From an uncultured Faecalibacterium sp. (GTDB taxonomy: Bacteria; Bacillota; Clostridia; Oscillospirales; Ruminococcaceae): a stretch of DNA of 64,000 nucleotides. The notes beneath the pieces were generated by a model. The model had not been told where the DNA came from. It searched no databases and saw only the letters and a program-made list of their open reading frames with translations. Made by a program: the position numbers and the translations under genes. The stretch is from the NCBI GenBank assembly GCA_937880095.1, contig CALFLK010000017.1, positions 85,497-149,496 on the forward strand, written 5' to 3'. Positions 50,396 through 59,181 of this stretch are shown here, one piece after another. How positions within the stretch are numbered: the first letter of the stretch is position 1; each line of letters starts with the position of its first letter.

Positions 50396-53050
50396 ATGAA
50401 ATGGACCGGTTTGAACGAACTGCGTAATGCGTATCTGAGTTTCTTTGAGAGCAAGGGCCACCTGCGTCTGGACAGCTTCCCCCTGGTTCCCAAGAACGAC
50501 CCCAGCCTGCTGCTGATCAACAGCGGTATGGCTCCCATGAAAAAGTGGTTCCTGGGTCAGGAAGAGCCCCCTCGTCATCGTGTCACCACCTGCCAGAAGT
50601 GCATCCGCACCCCTGACATTGAGCGTGTCGGCATCACCGCACGTCATGGCACCTTCTTCGAGATGCTGGGCAACTTCTCTTTCCAGGATTACTTTAAGGA
50701 AGAAGTCATTCCTTGGGCTTGGGAGTTTCTGACCAGCGACGAGTGGATGGCTATCCCCAAGGATCGTCTGTATGTTTCCGTCTACGAAGAGGACGACGAG
50801 GCTTACGACATCTGGACCAAGAAGATCGGCGTTGCTGAGGACCACATGGTCCGTCTGGGCAAAGAGGATAACTTCTGGGAGCACGGCTCTGGTCCGTGCG
50901 GTCCCTGCTCTGAGATTCACTTTGACCGTGGCCCCGAGTACGGCTGCGGTAAGCCGACCTGCGGCATAGGCTGTGACTGCGACCGCTACATGGAAATCTG
51001 GAACCTGGTGTTCAGCCAGTTCGATTCCGACGGCAAGGGCACCTACACCCGTCTGGAGCGCCCCAACATTGATACCGGTATGGGTCTGGAGCGTCTGGCT
51101 TGCGTCATGCAGAACGTGGGCAACCTGTTCGAGGTCGACACCGTCAAGTCCGTCCTGAACCATGTGGAAAAGATTTCCGGCAAGGAATACAAGAAGGACG
51201 CAAAGACCGATATTTCCATCCGTGTCATCACCGACCACGTCCGCAGCTGCACCTTCATGGTATCTGACGGCGTACGTCCCACCAACGAAGGCCGTGGCTA
51301 TGTGCTGCGCCGTCTGCTGCGCCGTGCTGCACGTCATGGCCGTATGCTGGGCATCAACCGCCCGTTCCTGGTGGAGCTGGTGGAAACTGTTATCCAGTCC
51401 AGCGAGAGCGCATACCCCGAACTGCGTGAGCACGCTGATTACATCAAGCGTGTTATCGGCACCGAGGAAGAGAACTTCTACCGCACCATTGACGCTGGCA
51501 TGAACCTGCTGAACAACCTGATCGACGAGGTCAAGGCAAACGGCGGCAACGAGCTGTCTGGTGCAGAGGTGTTCAAGCTGCACGATACCTTCGGTTTCCC
51601 CATGGATCTGACCAAGGAGATCGCTCTGGAAGCAGGTATTCAGGTGGACGAGGAAGGCTTCTATGCCGAGCTGCAGAAGCAGAAGACCCGTTCTCGTGAA
51701 GAACGCCTGAAGAAGAACATTTCCGGCTGGAGCGCTGACCTGTTCGGCGAGCTGACCGTTGAGCCCACCGTTTACACCGGCTATGAAAAGCTGGCTGACG
51801 AGGCTACCATTGTGGCTCTGGCTGAGGACGAAACCCTGACCGACGGCGTTTCTACCGACGACGGCGCAAAGGAAGGCGTTCTGGTCATTCTGGATAAGAC
51901 CCCGTTCTATGCAGAGATGGGCGGTCAGGTTGCTGACCACGGCACCATCACCACCGACGATGCAACCCTGCGCGTGCTGGATGTGAAAAAGACCCCCAAG
52001 GGCTACTTTGTCCACACCTGCGTTTTGGAAAGCGGTCTGATCAAGGTTGGCGACAAGGTCAACGCACAGGTGGACAAGGCATATCACATGGATATTGCCC
52101 GCAACCACACCGCAACCCACCTGATGCAGGCTGCTCTGCGTGAGGTTCTGGGCGACCACGTCCATCAGGCAGGTTCCTATCAGGATGCTGGCGTCACCCG
52201 CTTCGACTTTACCCACTTCAGCGCCGTTACCCCGGAAGAGCTGAAGAAGGTGGAAGATATCGTCAATGAGAAGATCATGGACGCTATGGATGTTGACATC
52301 CGCAATATGCCCATCGCCGAAGCAAAGGAGCTGGGCGCAATGGCTCTGTTTGGCGAAAAGTACGGCGAAGTCGTTCGTGTTGTCAACGTACAGGGCTGGT
52401 CCACTGAGTTCTGCGGCGGTTCTCATGTTTCCAACACCGCACAGATCGGCTGCTTCAAGATCGTCAGCGAATCTTCTGTTGCAGCAGGTACCCGCCGTAT
52501 CGAAGCAATCACCGGTCGCAACGCAGTCAAGATGATGCAGGACAACGAAGCTACCATCAAGGAGACCGTTGCTGCTATCAAGGCTACCAGCGCAAAGGAT
52601 CTGGTTGCTCGTGCCGAAGCTCTGGTTGCAGAGAACAAGGCTCTGGCTAAGGAACTGTCCGACATGAAGGCTGCCGCTGCTGCTGCAAAGGCAAACAGCC
52701 TGTTCGATAACGCTGTGGACGTGGGCGGTGTCCGTGTGATGACCGCTAAGGTCGCTGGTGGTGCAGACGCACTGCGCAGCATGTGCGATACCGTCCGTGA
52801 AAAGGCTGCTGACGCTGTTGCTGTTTTGGTCAGCGTGGACGGCGAAAAGATGAGCCTGGCTGTTACCGTTGCTAAGGACGCACAGGCACACGGCCTGAAG
52901 GCTGGTGCTCTGGTCAAGGATATTGCTGCGATCGCTGGCGGCAAGGGCGGCGGCAAGCCCGATTTCGCAATGGCTGGCCTGAAGGACGCTTCCAAGATTG
53001 ACGAAGCTCTGGCAGCTGCTGCTGAAATCGTCAAGGCAAACCTGAAGTAA
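50396..53050 (+). CDS. alaS: Alanine-tRNA ligase
   Basis: 884-residue class II synthetase. Catalytic domain (about 1-240) from MKWTGLNELRNAYLSFFES with SFPLVPKNDPSLLLINSGM; middle helical domain; editing domain with HTATHLMQAALREVLG (zinc-ligand motif HxxxH) and CGGSHVSNT (C-xxx-H); C-terminal DHHA1-type C-Ala domain (about 700-884, rich in Ala). Length is standard. Expression is controlled by the T-box before it. Confidence 0.97.
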   Translation: MKWTGLNELRNAYLSFFESKGHLRLDSFPLVPKNDPSLLLINSGMAPMKKWFLGQEEPPRHRVTTCQKCIRTPDIERVGITARHGTFFEMLGNFSFQDYFKEEVIPWAWEFLTSDEWMAIPKDRLYVSVYEEDDEAYDIWTKKIGVAEDHMVRLGKEDNFWEHGSGPCGPCSEIHFDRGPEYGCGKPTCGIGCDCDRYMEIWNLVFSQFDSDGKGTYTRLERPNIDTGMGLERLACVMQNVGNLFEVDTVKSVLNHVEKISGKEYKKDAKTDISIRVITDHVRSCTFMVSDGVRPTNEGRGYVLRRLLRRAARHGRMLGINRPFLVELVETVIQSSESAYPELREHADYIKRVIGTEEENFYRTIDAGMNLLNNLIDEVKANGGNELSGAEVFKLHDTFGFPMDLTKEIALEAGIQVDEEGFYAELQKQKTRSREERLKKNISGWSADLFGELTVEPTVYTGYEKLADEATIVALAEDETLTDGVSTDDGAKEGVLVILDKTPFYAEMGGQVADHGTITTDDATLRVLDVKKTPKGYFVHTCVLESGLIKVGDKVNAQVDKAYHMDIARNHTATHLMQAALREVLGDHVHQAGSYQDAGVTRFDFTHFSAVTPEELKKVEDIVNEKIMDAMDVDIRNMPIAEAKELGAMALFGEKYGEVVRVVNVQGWSTEFCGGSHVSNTAQIGCFKIVSESSVAAGTRRIEAITGRNAVKMMQDNEATIKETVAAIKATSAKDLVARAEALVAENKALAKELSDMKAAAAAAKANSLFDNAVDVGGVRVMTAKVAGGADALRSMCDTVREKAADAVAVLVSVDGEKMSLAVTVAKDAQAHGLKAGALVKDIAAIAGGKGGGKPDFAMAGLKDASKIDEALAAAAEIVKANLK

Positions 53051-53063
53051 TTTTATTTCGGCA

Positions 53064-53122
53064 AAACAGAATCTCAGCACCGCTATGGGGGGAAACCTGC
53101 GTGGCGGTGCAGTTCTGTTTTT
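53064..53122 (+). terminator. Intrinsic terminator after alaS
   Basis: Two-part stem: AACAGAA/TTCTGTT and GCACCGC/GCGGTGC (53065-53083 with 53104-53119), then T5. Confidence 0.82.
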
Positions 53123-53188
53123 ATTTCCGCAAGGAAAACCGGTGCAAACCGCACCGAGCGATACAGTATGGTAAAGGAGGTTCGTTCT

Positions 53189-53527
53189 ATGGATTGTCTG
53201 TTCTGCAAAATCGCTGCAGGCGAAATCCCTTCGAAAAAGCTGTACGAGGACGACCAGCTGCTGGCGTTTTATGACATCGACCCGCAGGCTCCCGTTCACT
53301 TTTTGGTGATTCCCAAGCAGCACATCGACTCCGCAGCCTGCCTGACCGAAAAGGACGCAGCGCTGCTGGGCCATATCTACGCAGTGATTGCCAAGCTGAC
53401 GGCTGAGCTGGGCTGCGACGGCGGTTACCGTGTGGTGACCAACGTAGGCGAGGACGGCGGTCAGAGCGTGAAGCACCTGCACTTCCATGTGCTGGCAAAG
53501 CGCAGTCTGGCATGGCCTCCGGGCTAA
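53189..53527 (+). CDS. HIT family nucleotide-binding protein (HinT-like)
   Basis: 112-residue histidine-triad protein, a probable purine nucleoside phosphoramidase. N-terminal zinc/Cys start MDCLFCKIAAGEIPSKKLYED, then VHFLVIPKQHI and the catalytic triad KHLHFHVLA. ATG 53189 fits AAAGGAGG (53174-53181); ATG 53168 lies within the leader and lacks a site. Confidence 0.93.
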   Translation: MDCLFCKIAAGEIPSKKLYEDDQLLAFYDIDPQAPVHFLVIPKQHIDSAACLTEKDAALLGHIYAVIAKLTAELGCDGGYRVVTNVGEDGGQSVKHLHFHVLAKRSLAWPPG

Positions 53528-53579
53528 TTGGTCAGATGTGTGACCCTGCTTTGTCTGAATCGGAAAAGGAGAATATACA

Positions 53580-54119
53580 ATGAAAGATACCTATACTTTG
53601 CACGTTGCGGGTTTGACGCGTGAGCTGCCCATTTGCCCGCTGAACGAGCATTTGAACATTGCTGCCTTCATCATGCTGGGCGACGCAGAGCTGTCTGAGG
53701 CTTGCGCTGCTGAGCTGCTGAAGAAGGTGCCTGAGTTTGACGTCATCCTGACGGCAGAAGCAAAGGGTATCCCGGTGGCACACGAGATGAGCCGCCAGAG
53801 CGGCAAGCCGTATCTGGTAGCACGCAAGGGCAAAAAGCTGTATATGCGTGACCCTGTCGTGGTCGAGGACCAGTCCATCACCACTGCTGCAAAGCAGACC
53901 TTGGTCATTGACCGCCCGGAGCTGGAATCCATGAACGGCAAGCGTCTGCTGATTGTGGACGACGTGATTTCCACCGGTGGCTCTCTGCACGCACTGGAAG
54001 CCTTGGCTGCACAGAGCAGCTGTGAGGTTGTTTGCTGTGCTGCTGTTCTGGCAGAGGGCGACGCAGCCCAGCGCAGCGACATCGTGTATTTGGAGCCTCT
54101 GCCCCTGATTGAGTCCTAA
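53580..54119 (+). CDS. Adenine phosphoribosyltransferase-like PRTase
   Basis: 179-residue type I phosphoribosyltransferase. The PRPP motif LLIVDDVISTGGS (about residues 122-134) is classic, and FDVILTAEAKGIPVAHEMSR plus PYLVARKGKK resemble adenine phosphoribosyltransferase. Clostridia have several such paralogues, so the base specificity is uncertain (apt-like). AAAGGAG precedes the ATG. It overlaps the comEC start by 11 bp. Confidence 0.82.
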   Translation: MKDTYTLHVAGLTRELPICPLNEHLNIAAFIMLGDAELSEACAAELLKKVPEFDVILTAEAKGIPVAHEMSRQSGKPYLVARKGKKLYMRDPVVVEDQSITTAAKQTLVIDRPELESMNGKRLLIVDDVISTGGSLHALEALAAQSSCEVVCCAAVLAEGDAAQRSDIVYLEPLPLIES

Positions 54120-56223
54120 GGCGTCACAGCGTCCGGCGTGTATCTGCGGAATCGGGATACTTGCCATCTTGCTTTTAGAAGCGTACTTGCCGCGGGCGGT
54201 CTTTTGGCTGCCTGCGGCTTTTTCGCTTTTTATGGGTCTTGTCCTTCTGCGCACAAAGCGCAAATGGCTGGGCGGGTGTTTCTGTGTTTCCGGTGTGCTG
54301 GCGCTTTTGTTGGGCATCGCGGGGCAGGGGATGATAGAAAAAGCAAATCCGCTGTACTGTGCTGGTACGGTAGAAATCCGCGGTCAGGTGCAGCAGGTCA
54401 CCGCCATCCCGGAAACCGATAAGGTGCGCGCCGTGATGCTGCTGGACAGGGTGAACGGCAAACCGGTGCGGATGCGGGTCATCTGTGCCAGTATGCCGGA
54501 CTGTAATATGGGCGAGGTTGTATCCGGACAGTATCTGCTGGAAAAGCTGCCCAAGGATAAATTTTATCGCCAGCACTACGCCGACCATATTTTTACCCAG
54601 GCACAGTACCAGTCCGGCTTTGCGGTGGAAGGATTGCGGCGCAATCTTTTCTGGAAATTTTATCAGCTTCGTTTGACATGGGGCAATCGGATTCGGTATT
54701 ATTTAGAGGATGATACCGGTGGGGTCCTTGCTGCTATGTCGGTAGGCGATAAAAGCGGGGTTTCCCGCGAATTGTATCAAGCCTATCAAACAGCAGGTAT
54801 CCCACACGTTCTGGTGGTCAGCGGGCTGCATCTGGCAGTGATTTGCAGTCTGGTTCCGATGGCGTTGGAAGAGAAAAAATCCCGCAGACGCGGCTGTATC
54901 ATTTCCATCCTGCTTGCGCTGTTTTTCATCTGCCTGACAGGTGCATCACCGTCGGTGGTGCGTGCCGGCATTGGGGTGATTTTGTACAGCGCTGGTTTTT
55001 TGCTGGGGCAGGCGGCGGACCCGTTTACCAATTTGGCGATGGCGGGTGTGCTGATGTCCGTGGTCAACCCGTATGCGGTGTGCGACATTGGGTTTCAGCT
55101 GTCCTTCTGCGCCACAGCAGGCGTTCTGCTGGGTTCGGTCCTGCTGGGCAGGATGGGGCTTTCGGTAAAAAATGCCTCCGGCTGGAGGAAAGTGCATCAT
55201 ATTCTGGTGCGGCAATTTATACTTTCCTGCATGGCGGCATTGTTTGTGATTCCGGTGCAGATGGCGTGGCATATGTCCATCAGTCGGTTTTCCGGCTTGG
55301 CGAACCTTGCCTGCTTTCTGCTCATTCGCCCTATGATTTGCTGCGGTCTGGCTGTGGCGGTGCTGGGCGGAGTACCTGGTCTGGAAAGTATCACCCGTGG
55401 TTTGTGTCTGCTGGGTGGTATACTGGCGCGCTGGCTGAATGAAATCGTGGAGATTTTTCTCCACATTTCACAGGAAGTCGGCTATGGCAGCGGGCTGGAA
55501 GTTTTGCTGATTTCGCTCGTTACCATTGGATTTCTGCTGATTTGCATGTACCGGGCGTATAGTCCTCGACTGATTTTACCAGCAGTTGCCATTATTTTAC
55601 TCACAGCGACCCTGTGGTCGGATATTCTGCATTATGATTTGATACAGATTACCGTAATGGGTCAAAGCAAAGCACCCGCCGTCGTGGTGACGCAGCACCA
55701 GAAAGCGATGGTTCTTTTCCGCGGCAGCGAAAGCACCGCACATCAGATTCAGGCGTATCTGTATGAGCAGGGCATCCCGGAAATCGACTATGTGGTAAAT
55801 TTGCGTCTGGATACGGAAACAACCTGCCCACTGAAAGGCAAACGCTATAAAACGCTGGCAGAAACAGAGTACGAACTGCCCCAGCCGGAGTTCCCGCTGG
55901 AGGATGTGATACTGGTTATGACCATGGATTTAGACGGTGGTATGGTGGCACTGGTGTGCGGGCAGTATGTGATGTGGCTGTACAGCGGTTCGCTGGATGT
56001 GGAAACAGACGCAGCCGCCATGCAGCTGCTTTTGGCGTCGGACGGGGAACCGGGCAGTCTGGCGCACTGCGAAACCATTCTGACCTTGAACCCCAATATC
56101 GACTGGCTGCAAACCCAACCCACCCAACCCAAAGAAAAACTACGTTACGCCAAAGGCAGAGCCACCGTGCGGATTCGTCCCCGCTGGTTCAGCCAAGATT
56201 GGCGGGTACGCTTAGATACATGA
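54109..56223 (+). CDS. comEC: ComEC/Rec2-type DNA uptake channel protein with degenerate C-terminal domain
   Basis: 704 residues. N-terminal membrane helices (about 8-65), extracytoplasmic OB-like region (about 75-165), the competence domain with GVLAAMSVGDKSGVSRELYQAYQTAGIPHVLVVSGLHLA (in part: LYQAYQTAGIPHVLVVSGLH, the family signature) and about nine further helices, then a C-terminal region (about 525-700) in the place of the metallo-beta-lactamase domain. In that region the usual GQGD start reads TVMGQSKAP and the HxHxDH metal motif after the expected strand is replaced by LRLDTETTCP, so it is probably non-catalytic. Start TTG 54109 overlaps the PRTase gene; no better start is visible. 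It would form the DNA channel of competence. Confidence 0.85.
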   Translation: MSPKASQRPACICGIGILAILLLEAYLPRAVFWLPAAFSLFMGLVLLRTKRKWLGGCFCVSGVLALLLGIAGQGMIEKANPLYCAGTVEIRGQVQQVTAIPETDKVRAVMLLDRVNGKPVRMRVICASMPDCNMGEVVSGQYLLEKLPKDKFYRQHYADHIFTQAQYQSGFAVEGLRRNLFWKFYQLRLTWGNRIRYYLEDDTGGVLAAMSVGDKSGVSRELYQAYQTAGIPHVLVVSGLHLAVICSLVPMALEEKKSRRRGCIISILLALFFICLTGASPSVVRAGIGVILYSAGFLLGQAADPFTNLAMAGVLMSVVNPYAVCDIGFQLSFCATAGVLLGSVLLGRMGLSVKNASGWRKVHHILVRQFILSCMAALFVIPVQMAWHMSISRFSGLANLACFLLIRPMICCGLAVAVLGGVPGLESITRGLCLLGGILARWLNEIVEIFLHISQEVGYGSGLEVLLISLVTIGFLLICMYRAYSPRLILPAVAIILLTATLWSDILHYDLIQITVMGQSKAPAVVVTQHQKAMVLFRGSESTAHQIQAYLYEQGIPEIDYVVNLRLDTETTCPLKGKRYKTLAETEYELPQPEFPLEDVILVMTMDLDGGMVALVCGQYVMWLYSGSLDVETDAAAMQLLLASDGEPGSLAHCETILTLNPNIDWLQTQPTQPKEKLRYAKGRATVRIRPRWFSQDWRVRLDT

Positions 56224-56236
56224 CAGGAGGAACGCT

Positions 56237-57262
56237 ATGACAGCAAATCCGCAGATTGCCGAGCTGGTAAATAAGCAATGCCCGGTTTACTATTTTGTTT
56301 CGGGCGAAGCCTATCTGGCGCACCGTGCGCTGCATCAGGTCAGCGCTCAGATTCTGGCGGGCGAGGATGAAAAAACCGTGCTGGACGAGCCTGCCCCTGA
56401 CATTGAATCCGTCATCATGGCAGCAGGTACCATTTCTTTTTTCGGTACCCGCCGTTTGATTGTGATGCCCAATCTGGAGCCGTCGGCGTATTCGGAAAAG
56501 GATTTTTCGGATTTCTGTGACGCTATTTCCAGCGCAGAAAACGCCGTGTTCGTGATGAGCAGTGTGTACCCCATCGAATGGAACAAACCCCGCATCCCCA
56601 AGCAGATGAAAAAGCTGATGGATCTTTGCCAAAAGCTGGGCTATGTGCAGGACATCGCAAAGCTGACCGGACCCCAGCTGCGGGAAAATCTGATGGAGCG
56701 TGCATCCCGTCAGGGAACCACCCTTTCTGACGCAGCAGCCCGTGCGCTGATTGACCGCAGCGGTGAGGACCCGTCCCTGCTTGAAAACGAAGTGGACAAG
56801 CTGTGTGCTTTGTCGGGCTATCAGGTCATCAGTCCGGCAATGGTGGCACAGCTGGGTACCCCCAATCTGGAAGCAGACGTGTTCGAGATGGCAAAGCTGG
56901 TCACCGCAAAAAATGCCACGGCTGCCTGTGATAAACTCCAGCAGCTGATTAAACTGCGTTACGAGCCGATTCCCATTGCCGCCGCACTGAACGGCAGCTA
57001 TATTGATATGTACCGGGTCAAGCTGGGTCAGAGTAAAAAGCTGGGCTATGAAGCCGTCCACAAGGATTTCGGCTATAAGGGCAGCCCGTACCGCCTGAAA
57101 TATGTGATGGACAGCGCACGGCGGTATACGCTGCCCCAGTTGAAGCAATGTCTGGAAATTCTGGATACGCTGGACCGTGACCTGAAAGCCAGCCCGGTAG
57201 ATGGTGAAATTCAGCTGGAAACGGCGCTTTGTTGTTTGTGCCGGGTAGGGGGCAGCCGATGA
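56237..57262 (+). CDS. holA: DNA polymerase III subunit delta
   Basis: 341-residue clamp-loader delta subunit. N-terminal AAA-like domain (PVYYFVSGEAYLAHRALHQV; FFGTRRLIVMPNLEPS; the helix-lid region) and C-terminal collar domain (ETALCCLCRVGG). Order comEC-holA is common in Firmicutes. ATG 56237 follows AGGAGGAAC. Its stop overlaps the next start by 4 bp. Confidence 0.9.
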   Translation: MTANPQIAELVNKQCPVYYFVSGEAYLAHRALHQVSAQILAGEDEKTVLDEPAPDIESVIMAAGTISFFGTRRLIVMPNLEPSAYSEKDFSDFCDAISSAENAVFVMSSVYPIEWNKPRIPKQMKKLMDLCQKLGYVQDIAKLTGPQLRENLMERASRQGTTLSDAAARALIDRSGEDPSLLENEVDKLCALSGYQVISPAMVAQLGTPNLEADVFEMAKLVTAKNATAACDKLQQLIKLRYEPIPIAAALNGSYIDMYRVKLGQSKKLGYEAVHKDFGYKGSPYRLKYVMDSARRYTLPQLKQCLEILDTLDRDLKASPVDGEIQLETALCCLCRVGGSR

Positions 57263-57873
57263 GAGAAAAAATCCATACCTCCCGCGTGATCGTGGTGGAG
57301 GGCAAATATGACGCATCCCGTTTGGCGGGCATCACCGACGCAACCATTTTGTGTACCGATGGTTTTGGTATCTATACCGATACCGACCGCCAAAAGATGC
57401 TCAAGCAGCTGGCAAAGAAAAACGGTCTGATTATCCTGACCGATTCGGATGCGGCTGGGTTCCGCATTCGGAACTTTGTGACCAACATCGTAGGCGCAGA
57501 CAACGTCCTGCAAGCCTATACGCCGGCACAGCCGGGTAAAGAGAAGCGCAAAGCCGAACCGGGCAAAGAAGGTTTGCTTGGCGTGGAAGGCATCGACGAT
57601 GATGTGCTGTACCAGATTTTGCAGGAGCTGGTGCAAACCCAGCCCCAGCCCAAAGCCGAAGAAGCTACAGAAGCAGCCCCCCGGCGGGAAATCACCTATA
57701 CGGATTTGTATGCGTGGGGTCTGTCGGGTACGGCGGGCGCAGCCGAGCGCAAAAACGCTTTGCTGAAAAAGCTGGATTTGCCCCCGCGTCTTTCCAAAAA
57801 AGCCATGGTGCAGGTTTTGAACCGATTGCATACTTGGCAGGAAATCGACACGCTGGTGCAAAACGAACTGTAA
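57259..57873 (+). CDS. TOPRIM domain protein (RNase M5-like)
   Basis: 204 residues. N-terminal TOPRIM domain: VVVEGKYDASRL (catalytic Glu) and LIILTDSDAAGFRIRN (DxD); C-terminal DUF4093-like region (about 130-204). RNase M5 (rnmV) matures 5S rRNA; this longer-tailed group is common in clostridia and may be its equivalent. Starts at ATG 57259 within the ATGA overlap with holA, hence coupled. Confidence 0.85.
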   Translation: MREKIHTSRVIVVEGKYDASRLAGITDATILCTDGFGIYTDTDRQKMLKQLAKKNGLIILTDSDAAGFRIRNFVTNIVGADNVLQAYTPAQPGKEKRKAEPGKEGLLGVEGIDDDVLYQILQELVQTQPQPKAEEATEAAPRREITYTDLYAWGLSGTAGAAERKNALLKKLDLPPRLSKKAMVQVLNRLHTWQEIDTLVQNEL

Positions 57874-57876
57874 ACA

Positions 57877-57923
57877 AAAAAGCCGCACAGCTTTGCGTGA
57901 GATACGCAGCTGTGCGGCTTTTT
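57877..57923. terminator. Bidirectional terminator between convergent genes
   Basis: Perfect 16-bp stem AAAAAGCCGCACAGCT with its complement (to 57923), A-rich left and T-rich right flanks. Confidence 0.92.
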
Positions 57924-57933
57924 GTCGCAAAAA

Positions 57934-58884
57934 TTATTTCAGAGTGCCGTCGATGACCTGGCTGTAATACCAAGGTTTCGGCGCACGGAAGCTCTTTCCG
58001 CTCAGGGAAGCCAGCTCCGGGTCAGTAAAGCGAGGCAGCGTCAGTTCCCATGCGCACAAAGCCTGATACTTCAGCTTCAGCTCACGGTTTGCGGCATTGT
58101 TGCCGTATTTGCTGTCGCCCAAGATGGGGCAGCCAATGCTTGCCATGTGGGCACGAATCTGGTGAGTACGTCCGGTAATCAAATCCACCTTCAGCAGCGC
58201 CAGACGGCCGGAAACCGCAATGGTTTCATAGCGGGTTTCCACACTCTTTGCGCCGGGGCGCTTTTCGGGTACGATTTTTACCATGCCCATGTCCGCATCC
58301 TTCACCAGCCAGCCGTCCAGCACAGCGTCCGGCGGTGTGGGGCGACCAAAGGTCACACACAGATAGGTCTTTTTCACTTCCCGCTTGCGGATTGCTTCGG
58401 TCAGCACTTCTTCTGCCAAAGGCGTTTTAGCAATCAGCACCAGACCGCTTGTACCCGTGTCCAAACGATGGCACAGGGCGGGGGTGTAGGGGTCGTTTTC
58501 CTTGTACTGACCGTCCTTGTTCAGATACAGCAGCACACGGTTGATCAAGGTGTCGTCGTCGGGACCGTCAACCGTCAAGCCTGCGGGCTTGTTGACCACC
58601 ATCATCTGGGGGCAGTCATAAACCACTTCGGCAGGGCAGCGAGCGGATTTCCAAGCAGGACCGTTTACACGGGCAGCATCTTCCAGCTGGTCGTCCAGAA
58701 TGAACAGCTTGATCACGTCGCCAGCTACCACGCGGGTAGACAAAGGCTGTTTGCGGCCGTTCAGCTTGATTTTATTTTCGCGCAGGGCTTTATTCAGCTT
58801 GCCGGGACCCAGAACAGGGAACTGTTCCATCAGATATTTATCCAGGCGAGTAGGTGCCAGGCATTTTACTTTCAAAATTTTCAC
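57934..58884 (-). CDS. RluA-family pseudouridine synthase (RluD-like)
   Basis: 316 residues: S4 domain (about 12-60) and RluA catalytic domain with HRLDTGTSGLVLIAKT (catalytic Asp, about residue 141) and the conserved GRTHQIRAHMASIGCPILGD. It isomerises uridines in 23S rRNA or tRNA; target not resolved. ATG 58884 is preceded by GGGGAGGA. Single gene, convergent with the RNase M5-like gene. Confidence 0.9.
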   Translation of the reverse strand: MKILKVKCLAPTRLDKYLMEQFPVLGPGKLNKALRENKIKLNGRKQPLSTRVVAGDVIKLFILDDQLEDAARVNGPAWKSARCPAEVVYDCPQMMVVNKPAGLTVDGPDDDTLINRVLLYLNKDGQYKENDPYTPALCHRLDTGTSGLVLIAKTPLAEEVLTEAIRKREVKKTYLCVTFGRPTPPDAVLDGWLVKDADMGMVKIVPEKRPGAKSVETRYETIAVSGRLALLKVDLITGRTHQIRAHMASIGCPILGDSKYGNNAANRELKLKYQALCAWELTLPRFTDPELASLSGKSFRAPKPWYYSQVIDGTLK

Positions 58885-58970
58885 GTTGGTTCCTCCCCAG
58901 TGTTCGGATATCAGAAATCTATTTTATTATACGGATATTGCCGGAAAAAGGCAAATCCAATCGCGAAACC

Positions 58971-58999
58971 TTGACATTTCAGCGGGAGTATTGTATCAT
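58971..58999 (+). promoter_or_regulatory. Promoter of tRNA-Leu
   Basis: TTGACA at 58971-58976, 17-nt spacer, TATCAT at 58994-58999; 19 bp before the tRNA. Confidence 0.82.
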
Positions 59000-59018
59000 T
59001 CCCTTTGTACCCGAATAA

Positions 59019-59102
59019 GCCGTCGTGGCGGAACTGGCAGACGCCAGGGACTTAAAATCCCTTGCTGGCAACAGCGTACCGGTTCGATTCCGGTCGGCGG
59101 CA
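59019..59102 (+). tRNA. tRNA-Leu (anticodon TAA)
   Basis: 84 nt. Acceptor arms GCCGTCG / CGGCGGC pair with a single T-G; anticodon stem AGGGA/TCCCT with loop CTTAAAA (anticodon TAA, reads UUA); a class II long variable arm (about TGCTGGCAACAGCGTACC); and T arm CCGGTTCGATTCCGG. The 3' discriminator is A; CCA is not encoded. Its 3' end is the likely attachment site of the element to the right. Confidence 0.95.
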
Positions 59103-59115
59103 CTTTAAGAAAATG

Positions 59116-59145
59116 GCCTGAAACCTAGAGTTTCGGGCTATTTTT
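59116..59145 (+). terminator. Terminator after tRNA-Leu
   Basis: 9-bp stem GCCTGAAAC / GTTTCGGGC (59116-59124 with 59130-59138, one mismatch-type T-G) then T5. It lies between the tRNA 3' end and the integrase gene, inside or beside the element's left end. Confidence 0.75.
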
Positions 59146-59181
59146 GTTTATGAATAACACACTTCTGAACACACTTGCTTT

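Noticed and set aside
53168..53188. Earlier ATG for the HIT protein
   Set aside because: The ribosome-binding site lies inside this extension, so the start must be 53189.
50348..53488. Minus-strand open frame of 1046 codons
   Set aside because: Antisense to alaS and the HIT gene; an effect of strong codon bias, not a gene.
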